A stretch of 64,000 bases of DNA, from NCBI RefSeq assembly GCF_022201045.2, contig NC_068564.1, positions 30,037,001-30,101,000 on the forward strand, given 5' to 3'. Below the pieces are notes generated by a model, which made no database searches, had not been told where the DNA came from, and saw nothing but the letters and a program-made list of their open reading frames with translations. Origin of the DNA: Citrus sinensis. Taxonomy: Eukaryota > Streptophyta > Magnoliopsida > Sapindales > Rutaceae. Made by a program: the position numbers and the translations under genes. Of the stretch, positions 26,579 to 37,646 are shown piece after piece (within the stretch, counting starts at the first letter, position 1; every line of letters starts with the position of its first letter).

Positions 26579-26940
26579 CGTCCAGGGGTTTTCTAACCAT
26601 TATCTGGCAATTCTGAAAGATAGCTGCCGCATCGCCAAATATGAAATCGACTGTGTCTGTAATTAAGCAACTCCTGTAGAATTGGCGGTGAGTTTGCACC
26701 CACACTGCGTTTTGGTAGCCCTCAAAGCGGCAGTTGTGAAATGTTGCACGGTCGGATTGGACTCTAGCAGCCACTGCCTTACCCTTTTCTGGACCCGCAA
26801 TGTTTCTGAATCCCATTGATTTAGCAAATAACCCGTCTCCGATAGCCACTGCAAAAGCAATCAACAATTAAGCAAGTTCGTAAAATAGATCCTAGTGCTA
26901 GTGATGGAACCAGTATTTTGGATATCGGTTATGATGGAGA

Positions 26941-27018
26941 AGAACTACAAATTTGGAGAGACCACACAACTAAAACGTAAGAACTACAAATTTGGAGAGA
27001 CCACACAACTAAAACGTA
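26941..27018. repeat. 39-bp perfect tandem repeat, only in copy 2
   Basis: Two adjacent units (26941-26979 and 26980-27018) beginning AGAACTACAAATTTGGAGAG. Copy 1 has a single unit at about 17860, so this arose after the segmental duplication. Confidence 0.95.
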
Positions 27019-27105
27019 AGATTTACACTGAATATCAGCTAAAGTTCGATTAGGACCCTTGACATAAAACAAACCCATTCTCTAATGTTTTATGGACTTG
27101 CAGGG

Positions 27106-28334
27106 TGATGGGCATAATTAATATATATATTTTATCTTTAATTATATAATTATTAGTTATTTTTATTTGTTATTTTTAATTAATTAAATTATTTTATTGA
27201 ATAGGGTAATAAATTGAAGATTGGGAATAATTTGTGCTTAAAGGGATCAAAGCTAGAGAGAGTTGAAGATTGTTGATGCTCGCTGCCGTGGTGATAAAGT
27301 CGAAAGAAGAAGAAGAAACAATTAAATTGATTGGCCGAATTACTAGCTAAAGGACATGAGAAATATTAGCCAAATTAAAGAGTGCACGTGAGTGAAGCCA
27401 AAGCAAATTAAAAGGCTTGGCCTTTGGCTTAAGAGTTGGAAAAGTCGATGGGCCCATTTGAAGACTAAATATAAAAGCCAAACTTTGATTTTAGAAAGGG
27501 GGGTAGCCGCCAGAGGAGAGCAGACGCAAGGCCGGAAGAGAGCAATCGGCATCAACAGTTCAATATTCTTCATGGCCGGTTTTTTTTTTTTTTTTGTTAT
27601 TCTTAATTCAAGTATGTCTAGTTAATTTATTTATACTAAGGTTAATGATGAAACTTTATTCAATGAAATAATTATCTTTTTATTTAAGTAATTCCCTATA
27701 TATATGTTCTTTGATGATTATGATTTTTATTTCACATGATTAATTGGATGTTAATAAAATCTTTTCATCAATTTTGTCATGCATTATTGATTGTTAGGAT
27801 TAATATTTGATTAAATATATCTTTGGATCTATAAAGCTTATACATGATTATTTTTTATTTTATGTCTTTCATTAAATTGTTTACATAGAGTGCTTAGGGA
27901 AACTTTGACTCTTTGTTATTCAAGATGTTTACATGAGGTGCTTAGATATCATACTATTAAGCAGAAAAAGAATCTACATTAGATTTAATTACTTGGGCTT
28001 AATTGTTATATTCATGAGATGACACAGATTGATTTCGAGTTGTCACTCTAAAATTGGAGATTAATTAATAATTAGATAATTACTAGTTGAATTGTGATGG
28101 ATTCTGAAATCTTGGTAATTCTTATCTTATTGAATTCTCCTTTATTTTAATTGCTTCCTTAGTTTAATTGGTTTAATTTTCTTAGTAACTCAATTTGGTC
28201 AACTAAGTTAGAATTAATATTAATTTTAGATTTAAATTAGATTTTTCAATTTATAACAATCCTTGTGGGATCGACCTCGTTACAATTATTCTATTTCTAG
28301 ATTCGTGCGTTTGCGAGTATATTAAAATTTTTCA
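27106..28334. mobile_element. Solo LTR of an LTR retrotransposon, 1229 bp
   Basis: Starts TGATGGG and ends TTTTTCA, giving TG...CA termini with TGA/TCA inverted ends. It is flanked by the 5-bp direct repeat CAGGG (27101-27105 and 28335-28339), and the same place in copy 1 has one CAGGG and no insert. Near the right end is CCTTGTGGGATCGACCTCG, a motif I associate with the 3' ends of plant LTRs. There is no internal gag-pol, so this is a lone LTR, presumably left after LTR-LTR recombination. It sits in intron 2 of the PME pseudogene. Superfamily (Gypsy or Copia) not determined. Confidence 0.88.
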
Positions 28335-29730
28335 CAGGGCTAGACTCGGGTCTCAACACCGTTCCGGCGCCCCTGCCTGTTGCCAAAATGTTAACGTAAC
28401 TAACGTACCAAAAGTTGCAGAATCATAGATATTGACTCCGTCTGCAACACTTTTGCGCCCCACAATGATGGACTTCTGAGATCCTTCCCCAATGATTGTA
28501 AGATTCACCATACGCTTTGACAAAGTCACACTCTCTTCGTAAATTCCTGCGGCAACATAGATGACAAACCTACAGCGCATTCAAAATGGACGAACCATTA
28601 CGAAAATGAATTGTTTGACATTGTTAGAAGCTCAATTGAATATCATAATTAATCATACCGTCCTTCATATTTTTGAGGTGCGGCTGCCAATGCTTCAGAT
28701 ATTGTTGTAAAGTTTCCGGAGCCATCTTTTGCCACTATCAAGTGTGGTTCTATCTTGTTGTTTTCTTCATCCTGCAACATTTTTCTTTCCTGATGGCTCA
28801 TCCAGGATGGTAGTACTCCATCTTTTGAATCCAAAAGGCCGCGATGATCCGTTCCTTCGGGCGTCAAATTCATGATTGATGACAAGTATTTTGAAAATTG
28901 GCTTATCATAGCTAGAGAATTGCTAGTGAGTTGCTGGGTTTCATTCAGGGTTTTGTCCATGTCAGATTTCATTTTTCCTTCAGGAAATCCATCAATGCAT
29001 GTCTGCTGATAAGTCATGACTGCACTTAGCCAATTGTTCAATTCACCAGCCCTTTCTACAAGCATCCCAAGATCACGCTTTTTGCCACCAACTTGAGAAA
29101 CACATCGATTCAATTCCTCCTTGGCGTCATCTATGACTTTCTTACAAACTTTAAATGCAGCTTCTGTTTCTGGGGCATTAAAATCGTTGGATTCTACTTT
29201 CTTAATGGCCTTGTCAAGCTCAACAACAGTTGCTGCTATTGAAGCCTTGAGATGGCTGCAGCCGACAAAGTATCATTGCACGAATTCTTGTATGCGGTGC
29301 TCCCACATATAGTTGAAATCATTTTTTGTGCACGCGAAATCCCTTTCGGGTCTCCAGATGACGGTGATGTTTTAGAAGAATCCTCGCCATTATCTTGAGA
29401 AACAACTCCAAAAACTCCCGCAGCAATCAAAATGATGAGAACAAATGCAGAAATGGCAGAAATTGTTACTCGCTTTCGAAATGTTCGTTGTCTTTCAGCC
29501 TTCCTGCGTTCTGATAAATGATCAAAATCTTGAAATACCATTATTGTGACACGGGCAGAGATCTCTCTGCCTTAACATCCAAAGCAAAGGCAGAGCGATA
29601 CGAAAAAATGAAAAATTAAAAAAAAAAATGCAAGACCAAGAACAAGAGAAACGGACAGGAGAATTTTTAGGTGTTATGTTTAAAAGTCAGTTAGGGGAAC
29701 TTGTCCGAAACGGGTGATACAGAATCTCTA

Positions 29731-29738
29731 CTTTATAA
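29731..29738 (-). promoter_or_regulatory. TATA-like box retained upstream of the PME pseudogene
   Basis: Minus-strand TTATAAAG, the counterpart of 19405-19412. The promoter region remains recognisable although the gene is broken. Confidence 0.35.
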
Positions 29739-31834
29739 CCGATTTTCCCTCCTTACCTTGCCTTTAAATTTTGCAAAATCACTCTTATATCCGCACAACT
29801 AAATATAAACAAGTACCATTAAGTATCAAATTTATTCAGGATTGGCTATTAATTAGAGGGGACACTATGTGGAATTACATGTAGTGTAACATAATTTGTG
29901 CGATTCTATATATGGCGTGATTTTGTTCATTTTAGACTAGGTCTGTAATATTTTGGTTGCCCTTCACAAATTCAAATAGGACTGCGCATAATTTCAGTCA
30001 CTAGTGCTTTGATCGAAGTTACCTCCAACTCATCCGTGCAGAAATGTGAAAGCACATTCTGAATCTGAGTTCTCTGCTGGGACCTTGTAGCTTAGTGGGG
30101 CTCTGCACTTGACAAGCCATGTTTATGGCCACTTATGGCGGCCTTTGGTTTTTTCAAGTGTTGACGCGGTTGCCTCTTGAATACGGAAGGTTATTTTCCA
30201 AGATGACTTGATTTACCGGGATTTGAAAAATTCTGCATCCTGTTGGATGTGATACATCTTTGTTGAGTGCTTAAATTTGTTCCACATTAATTAACAATAA
30301 TTAGTATATTGACTTTAGTATGTAGGATGGGTCATTTTACGTAATATTTTGAGTTGAATTAACTTCGTGAGTGTGACAATACATTTAATTTTATTAAATT
30401 AGTATATAGTACTTGTAAGAAGAATCAATTAAGGGCGGACATACACATTAGAAAGTTTTAAATGCAAATCAATAAGATGTAAAGGGATGCAAACATAATT
30501 AAGTTTGGGATTGCATATTAATGATGAGAATTTAGCAAATAGATTGAGAGTAACAAGTAAAGAATTTTCTAAATTAGTCAGGACCCAATGTAGTTTTCAA
30601 ATACCAGATGGTTTAATATACCAAAAAAAGAATTTTCTTCCGACATAGAAACTCTCATATTCTACTTTATAACCAAGTCAAATTAATTAAAAATGTAATC
30701 TCTAAAATATGCTTCTCCAATCAGATCAATTTCAATGGTACATCTTGGGTTTTCCTCGCTTTTGATTTTTTTTTTTAATACTTTCAGTAATTATTTACTA
30801 GGATCGAACTTAGCAGACTGTGATAAGTGAATATTAACAATATCGCTTTCAACTAGGTTAGGTACTCTTAACGCGAAAGTGTGTTCAATCATTCATTACT
30901 CATTAGAGTTTTGGAGTTATTTATTTATTTGTATTTTTAGCATAGTTTTAATTAGTAGGTTATAGTATAGGCTAATCTAGACACCGTAAGTACAAGCTAT
31001 GCGCGATTATCTTTTTGAAAACAAGTAGAAAAGGACACCATATGGCGTCAAGCTTCAAGAGTCAAATCCCACCGGTGAATAAATCGTTAAAAGGACAAAC
31101 CATTTTTTTCATCAAAAAGAACAAAAAGACCTGACTTGGTTAGCCTATCACCATCTGTTCTCCATTCTGATATCTCAGTATTCAGAATCATCTGCTCAAT
31201 TATATATAGTCAAGTTGAGCATCTTACCGACAAAAAAACTCATTAAATAAACGAAAGATTAAAAAGAAATTAGGCCTCAAATTAAAGCTAAGATAACCAA
31301 ACAAGTCAGACTCATAAAATTGTTTCCTTGGTGTGTGAAACTGCTTTTTATTTTTAATTATAACATTATGCCAACTAGACTGTCTTAGGCATTTTCTTCA
31401 ATATTGCACTTGAACTCGATGCTGCGTATATGATATAATTCGGCCAATTTGATCCTTTAAATGATATATGCTATTTAAAATAAAATAAAAAAGAAAGAAA
31501 GACAGAAAAAGAAACCCCCCATATTCTTCACATGGTTTTGCTGCTTCATGTTCCTTGTTTGCACACAAAATGCTACTAACAAGCAAACCTAACACAAGAT
31601 TTTATCCCATAAGCCTTTCATTGACAGATCAAATCATTTTCTTACTTCAACCAAATTTCATAAATATTAACTTTGAGAACCATACATAGGCCTTTCATTG
31701 ACAGATCAAATCATTTCCTTACGTCAACCTAATTTCATAAATATCTACTTTAGAAACCAAACTAATACAAACAAGAGTTCTAGTTACATTCGAACTTAAT
31801 AAAAATAAAAATTAATTTTCACAAAAGATGGTGA
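29739..31834. other. Intergenic stretch between pseudogene and PME-3b (copy 2)
   Basis: Counterpart of 19413-21570 without the MITE. It carries roughly 50 bp at about 30345-30392 that copy 1 lacks. The 77-bp tandem repeat recurs at 31613 and 31690. No gene seen. Confidence 0.6.
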
Positions 31835-33605
31835 TTAAATCCCATCTTGGTAAGGAATTGAAGTTGAATCCAGCCACTCCTGACCATCAATTAACTGTGA
31901 TACAGTAAAAGCATATGCATCATTCTCATCCATGACATGATACCCGGGCCAAGTGACCCGATTATCGGTCCCGGAACCTGGACCGTAATTATTGAACTCT
32001 CCGTAGTACAATGTGTCCAAGCCTTGATCACCTGACCACTCGCTCCACCCGGCTGGCTCAATAAAGTCATCAATGTAGGACTCAAGAAAAACTGTTGTTG
32101 AGTAGATCTTCAAGGGCCTGCCTAGGTAACTTTTAACACTTGCAGAATTTGCATACAGATCTTCAGTAGCCAAAATTGAACAATTTTGGATTGAGATTCC
32201 AGTGTTTTCATTCGGGTCGTCTTTTAATTGTGCTGTGATGACTGTGAATTGCCCTGGTAATGGCAGTCTAGATACGATGTTACATGCCTGGAGAACCACT
32301 GCAGCGTTACCAAATATGTAGTCTATGGTTCCGTATACGTCGCACTCTCGGTAAAACTGACGAAATGAGTGTGCATATAACGTATCTTGGTAACCAGAGA
32401 AGCTGCATCTGAACAAAGCTGCAAAATCTGCATTCACTCTTAAGGCAACCGCTTGGTACTTCTCTGGCCCTGCCTTGTTCTCAATTGTTAGGTCCCGAGC
32501 CAGAAACCTGTCTCCGGACACAGCTGCAATTAACAAGTTTACATTGAGATATTTTAAAGATTAGTGCTAACGACACTTTCAGCACTAGTAGAAATTTTTT
32601 CATTTTATCTCTAAAGTTCAAATATTAATGGAAAAAAGGCACGATGCTCTAAAAAGTGTTTTGAAAATTACCTACTGTTGCAGATCTGAAAGTGGTCCAG
32701 CCATCGCCCACACTTCTGCTTCCGGTGATGATAGTTGAATCTTTACCGCCTCCAAGCAGAAAAATGTTGGTCTTATAGCTTGGAATTTCCAAATTCTCCT
32801 CATAAACCCCTTGTTTGATATTGATGACTACTCTATCATCGCTGTTATTGGGAGCAAAATTTATCGCATCAGTGATGGTAGTGAAATCTCCTGTTCCATC
32901 GGCAGCCACAGTCAGCACTTGACTCAGGTCATACTCATTATCGTCATCGGAGCTCTGCAGAATCCGGCGATCTTTTCTTGACAACCATTCTGGAAATCCC
33001 ATTAGGCGGCGACGGTGTTTGTTGCCTTCTGTCGTAGCTGGCTTAGGAAGTGCTGACAGGGAGTTGCTCACATACCTGTAAGTACTTGTTATAGAGTTCA
33101 CTAAAGGTTGCTTCAAAGAACCTGAAGCAGAGTTAAGGCTCTCTAAACAAGTATTCTTATTTGTTAGAGCTGCACTGAGATATGCTCTTGCATCGGATAA
33201 GGTTTTAGCATCATGAGCTGCACGGATTTTCGGGAGAGATTTCTGTAAAGCGGATAATGTGATTTGGTGAAGTTCTTTACAATCTTGGATTGTGCCTCTC
33301 TGTTTCTCGACAATATTAGAGCTGCCTGCACCGGCCAATAGATTGGTGACCTTCCCGGCTTCGGAAATGGCCATTTGGAGAGTTTGAAGCAAGAAGTTGA
33401 TGATGTTTGGACTGATATTGATTGATATAGAGAGCTTCAATGACTCAAAACAAGCATCTGGGTGCGGAGTGCTTTTGCAAAAATTGCTTATTGAAGATAT
33501 GTTGGTGTGTAGAGAAGTTGTTGAAGGAGTGCTTAGAGTAGCTGTGATGGAGATGGAGATTGTGAAGAGGAGCAAGGTGAGTTTCAGAAAGGAGGAAGCA
33601 GCCAT
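31835..33605 (-). CDS. Pectin methylesterase with PMEI pro-domain (PME-3b, copy 2)
   Basis: Two exons (32672-33605 and 31835-32523) give 540 residues, the same length as PME-3, with 20 differences that I count. Signal peptide, the four PMEI cysteines and RRIL are kept, as are Gln335, Gln357, Asp358, Asp379 and Arg447. Three changes hit normally invariant spots: SGDG reads SGDR (Arg317), the LGRPW tryptophan is Leu449 (LGRPL), and His334 before QAVAL is Tyr. The tryptophan contributes to pectin binding in studied PMEs, so activity may be weakened. The gene is still fully open and has the same upstream region as its twin, so expression is plausible. Confidence 0.93.
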
Positions 33606-36600
33606 GACAGCCGATATGAAGAAGGCAGAGTGAATTGATTCACTATATTTAAAATGTTGAAGATAAGAGAGTGGCTAATCGCTGATTGTTCTTAAATAAT
33701 GTTTTGGGGGTGGAGGGGAACAAAGTTGCATGGACTTTGTGTGGCTTATAATATTGAATTGCATGGATTTTAGTGTCGGTGATTTTTGAAAATTGGCAGA
33801 TGATTATTTGACCGTGTCTCTAAAATACTTGTTTACATTTGCTTTGGGATAAAAGCAATTCATAGATGCATAATATTGTATGTTCTTTTAATTTTCACGG
33901 CAGGCTAGAGAGAGAGAGAGAGAGTGAGAGAGAGAGAGAGAGAGATTCTATAGCCATGTTTGCCCTTGCCAGTCTTTGAATGTACTTGAGAAGCGGCCAG
34001 TATTAGAAGAAATTTTAAAATGCATTAAAAGTATAATCCTGTCATATAATAAGTAAATAACATCATATCATGTATTATATATTAAATTTTTTAATGATTT
34101 TTTTGTTGCTTTCATTATTTTTTTATTAAACTATTTTAAACGATAAAATTGTTTGAAAACCTCATTGTCAATACTTTTATCAAAATAATGAATTTTATCC
34201 ATCTATTAATTCAAACACTCGTAAAATTACTTGTTAAAACACTATTTAATAGATCAAGGGCATAAATCAATGTTGTTATTGACAGTTTATATGCTTAAGG
34301 ATTAAACACTTCTAATTTGGTTTTTGTAGCACAATTGATTATTTTAGGATTTACTTGATAGCTAGTGGTGTTTACTAAACACCCTATCACCCTTCTCTCG
34401 AATATCAAAAGGATTGTTGTTAAGGGTATTAAGCTACACCTCAATTAAATTATCGGAAACTCTTTTTTTTTATATATATATAAATAATGATTATTGTGAT
34501 GTTTATATAAATAATGATTACATAACTCTTGTGAACCACACAAAATTATAAATTTCGTAATTTATGTGATTCACAAGAGTTGTGTAATTGAATGTAACTT
34601 AGTATTTATCTAGTATTTAACGTTTAATGATATACTTATTTTGAAGTTTGAACCCTTTATTGAACTAGCACAGTCACATGAAGTAGACAATGAGAGAGCA
34701 ACATGCCAACATCCAACAAGGAAGATATTTCATTGGTCAAAAACAACAAATAAATTAATGAGCGATTCATGGTTTGTGCGAATGGTGGGCCGTGGCCCAT
34801 GGGGGCTTGTCAATGATGTAAATTTTGCCTCTCCGCAAAATTTTGGACGGGTAAAGGAGTTTAAGAGCACTCTTAATAGGTCCTATCTAGGGAGCGCGGT
34901 CACATGCGACTAAATACATCTCAAATTATCCTCTAATAAAAATTTGACACGCTCACAGTCGCGCACAATAAGATCCGCGACTGCACACACCAAATCATGC
35001 TCATGCTTTCAATTCTATCAAGCAAGCTTATACCAAGCTCAAAGTAACCCTTTTAGCAAATTGGCCGATTTTGGCATTTGTTGAATCTTGAGTTTCGGAC
35101 TTAACTGGAATCTGACGTGGCTCGTAACATGAAAAATCATGCAAAATGCTATATAATTTTTTAGACCCCAGAAACTTATATCTATAGATTACAACCAAAT
35201 CAAAATTGTTAAATTTAAAACATTTCTAACAAGTTTTAGGATTAATTATAGTTTAATTAGTAAAATAAACAATTTTCCAAGATTTGACCACCTAAGTTTA
35301 TATTCCAAAATAGAAAAATCATCAATCACAGCTTGATTAATTAAGACGAGTCTTTTTCTAATCTTCATAACTTAAGATTTCAATACGAATGATCTCTATC
35401 TCACTTCTTGTTAAAGTAAATTATTCGAGGGAATGCCGAAGACTAAAGTATAAAGATTGTAGTAGGAAAATCAAACATCTGTGTATAAAAGTCAAAAGAA
35501 TATTGCTACATGCAATCATAAAAATAGTTTTATTTCTTCAACTTAATTTCTTGTGTTTAAAAACCAAAATTCTTCTAGAGTGCCAATTGAAAATTAACAT
35601 CATGATTCATGAGAACTGGTGATGCGAATAAATAATAAGTTTCTTTTTTAATTGATAATGCTGATAAATAATCCTTAATTAAATTGCAACACATTTCTTT
35701 ACATGTTTTAGGATGAACTCTAATTCAATTAATAAACTAAAGGATTTTCCAAGATCTGACAACATACATTCAAATTCCATATCGAAAAATCATCAATCCC
35801 AAATCAGAAAACGAGTCTTTGCTGATATTCAATTACTTAAAATTAAGATCACATGAATGATCTCCAGCTTGCTTTGAATTATTGTTTGAATGTCACTGAC
35901 AGATTATAAAGATTGCTGTGGAAATACATACAAGTTGTCGTATCTATGTATGAAGCATTATTCAATCAGCCACGAGGTGAAGCCGTGTATGTGAATCTAG
36001 AGTGCCAAGCGAGAAGGAAACATGATGGGTCAACGAAACCTTAAAATCAATATATAAATCATAAATACAAATACATTGAGGGCCAAACTCACGTCCAAAT
36101 AAAAATTTCGTCCTAGATCATTCCCATAATGAATATGATAATCTCATTTCAATGTATTTTGAAAAATATTTTTTGCGACGTGTAGAATTGTTCTTTGAGA
36201 AAATAGTTGTAAATAAATTTTTTCCCCCTCCAAGTAACTTTATTACTATTATTATTATTGTTATTATTTTTTTGGCGTCAATTTGCAAGTTGCAGCTAAT
36301 GGATAACTTTCACTTTTTCCTTCCTTTTTTTCAATAACGCAAAATCAAATAAAACCAAAGAGTGAGTAATTTTAAAATCTCTCAGTAGCAACTTGACCCT
36401 TCTTCTGAAAATTCACGAGACAAAGTCGTTTTGCGCTGCATCTTTTGTCCTGGCAACTGCCAAATTCTCACATGTTCAGATTCTTTCTACATTTATTTGC
36501 ACACTTGCTTTATCCACGTATATCCGTCTTCTTTACCCGACCACGCGTAATTGTACAATTAATTATTCTTTTGATTTAAATAACAGAAGGACCAAAAGCA

Positions 36601-37082
36601 CTACTGTGATTATAATCCAAACAAAGAACTCTTTAATCAAGAATTAAGAGTGTTAAATTTTTTGTCACCTACTGAACACTGTCAGTCCTGAGAGTATTTA
36701 GTGTTGTACAAAAATGAAATGGTGATGGAGGCTGGCAGAATAATTTCACTGTGTAAACGAGTGTATACTCTATCAATTCTGAATACAAGAATCATTGTAC
36801 ACGTATACATAGATATTTACTATTCAATTATTATTCGAGATTTTTAACTATTAAATATATTTTGTTACAAGTCTTTTATAATATCTTATTATAATTTAGT
36901 CATGACGTTCATATCTTTATTTGTTAACTATCAATTACTGACGTAAATTTAACTTGAGAAAGCTCTATGTAATGAGAAAATTTGAGCGGTACATGGTGCA
37001 TGATGCATACCCACAAACCATAAAGTTTAATTTAAAATACGAAGAAAAATATTACTTATTTTTGGATTTAAATCGCTCTACC
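33606..37082. other. Noncoding right part of duplication copy 2 and its flank
   Basis: Up to 36804 this mirrors 23343-26581, including a longer GA microsatellite at about 33907-33944. Beyond 36804 is single-copy AT-rich DNA down to the PMEI gene. No gene seen. Confidence 0.6.
33907..33944. repeat. GA microsatellite (longer allele of 23645-23664)
   Basis: GA run interrupted by one TGAG; the copy-1 counterpart is about half as long. Confidence 0.85.
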
Positions 37083-37622
37083 TCAGCTTGGCATAAGAAC
37101 TGATGCCAGAACAATTATCTGCCCATAAATCCGAAGTTTACGATTACGTTCAATAAGGCCTGATTTATCGGCCGGAGGTGTTTCGAATTCGCGAGTACAT
37201 GCCCCAGCTGCAACCTTTGAGCTCAATATGGCCATGTAAATGCCTCTAAGATATTTAATTTTCAAGCACTCGTTGGCATATTCCATGTCGTTCAAGGAAC
37301 GTCCGTACTGCATTAAACATGCAGAGTACCTACTCTTCATCAGTGCGCTCTGTGTGTCGTTTTTGGCCAGCGAAGCTAACATGGCTGAAGTTTCTAGTAC
37401 GAATGAACGCGATAAGTCGATCGAGATTTGAGTGAGGCCTTCAAAATCTGCTTTGGGAGTTCTGGGATCCGATTTTAGTACTTTGACGCAAAATTGAGCA
37501 TCGATGGTATTTTTGCACAGATCTTCGATGTCGTTTTCGGATACGTTCACACTTGAAGGGGAAATTGCTGGAATTGTGGACAAAAGGATAATAAAGGAGG
37601 CACAGAATTGCAAACAGGCCAT
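37083..37622 (-). CDS. Stand-alone PMEI/invertase-inhibitor domain protein
   Basis: Single exon, 179 residues. A signal peptide (about 1-23) points to the secretory path and cell wall. The PMEI four-helix fold is marked by Cys36-Cys45 (DLCKNT...QFC) and Cys102-Cys142, with an extra Cys119. The motif VLKSDPRTPKAD is typical of the plant invertase/pectin methylesterase inhibitor family. Sequence alone does not separate inhibitors of invertase from inhibitors of PME. Its place among PME genes makes the latter attractive but proves nothing, since the PMEI domain is also the pro-domain of the neighbours. It starts just outside the segmental duplication, so it is single copy here. A poly-pyrimidine run on the plus strand (37623-37646) lies directly before the ATG. 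A G-box-like CACGTG at 38238-38243 lies about 0.6 kb upstream. Confidence 0.88.
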   Translation of the reverse strand: MACLQFCASFIILLSTIPAISPSSVNVSENDIEDLCKNTIDAQFCVKVLKSDPRTPKADFEGLTQISIDLSRSFVLETSAMLASLAKNDTQSALMKSRYSACLMQYGRSLNDMEYANECLKIKYLRGIYMAILSSKVAAGACTREFETPPADKSGLIERNRKLRIYGQIIVLASVLMPS

Positions 37623-37646
37623 TTTTTTTTTCTTTTTTTCTTTTTT

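Larger units (their letters stand above)
17493..26581. repeat. Segmental tandem duplication, copy 1
   Basis: Nearly collinear with 26579-36804. Matching landmarks include PME-2 exons 1 and 2 (offsets 10324 and 10358), the whole of PME-3 (offset 10263-10264), a 77-bp internal repeat, a GA microsatellite and long noncoding stretches up to the right end (offset 10223). Copy 1 is about 9.09 kb. Its private features are the MITE at 19975-20092 and the absence of roughly 50 bp present in copy 2 at about 30345-30392. Confidence 0.95.
26579..29541 (-). pseudogene. Truncated, frameshifted copy of PME-2
   Basis: Exon equivalents are 28659-29541, 28409-28569 and 26579-26848. The start codon and membrane anchor are intact, but exon 1 lacks 34 bp near 29252 relative to PME-2, shifting the frame so that translation stops soon after. 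Exon 3 is cut by the duplication breakpoint just after MVRKPLD, so everything from there on, including the LGRPx region and C-terminus, is missing. Intron 2 carries a solo LTR and a 39-bp tandem repeat. Two independent lesions, one inherent in how the copy arose, make this a pseudogene. A short PMEI-anchored peptide could still be made from the first part of exon 1, but nothing suggests it is used. Confidence 0.95.
26579..36804. repeat. Segmental tandem duplication, copy 2
   Basis: Second copy of 17493-26581, in direct orientation and immediately adjacent. The junction is at 26579-26581 (CGT): left of it the sequence matches the right end of copy 2 (GAATACAAGAATCATTG, 36781-36797), and right of it the sequence matches 17496 onward (CCAGGGG) inside PME-2 exon 3. 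Copy 2 is about 10.23 kb, longer mainly because of the solo LTR at 27106-28334 and a 39-bp repeat. Confidence 0.95.

Noticed and set aside
27343..27625. Open frames on both strands within the solo LTR
   Set aside because: They lie inside a non-coding LTR with well-defined ends and resemble no retrotransposon protein.
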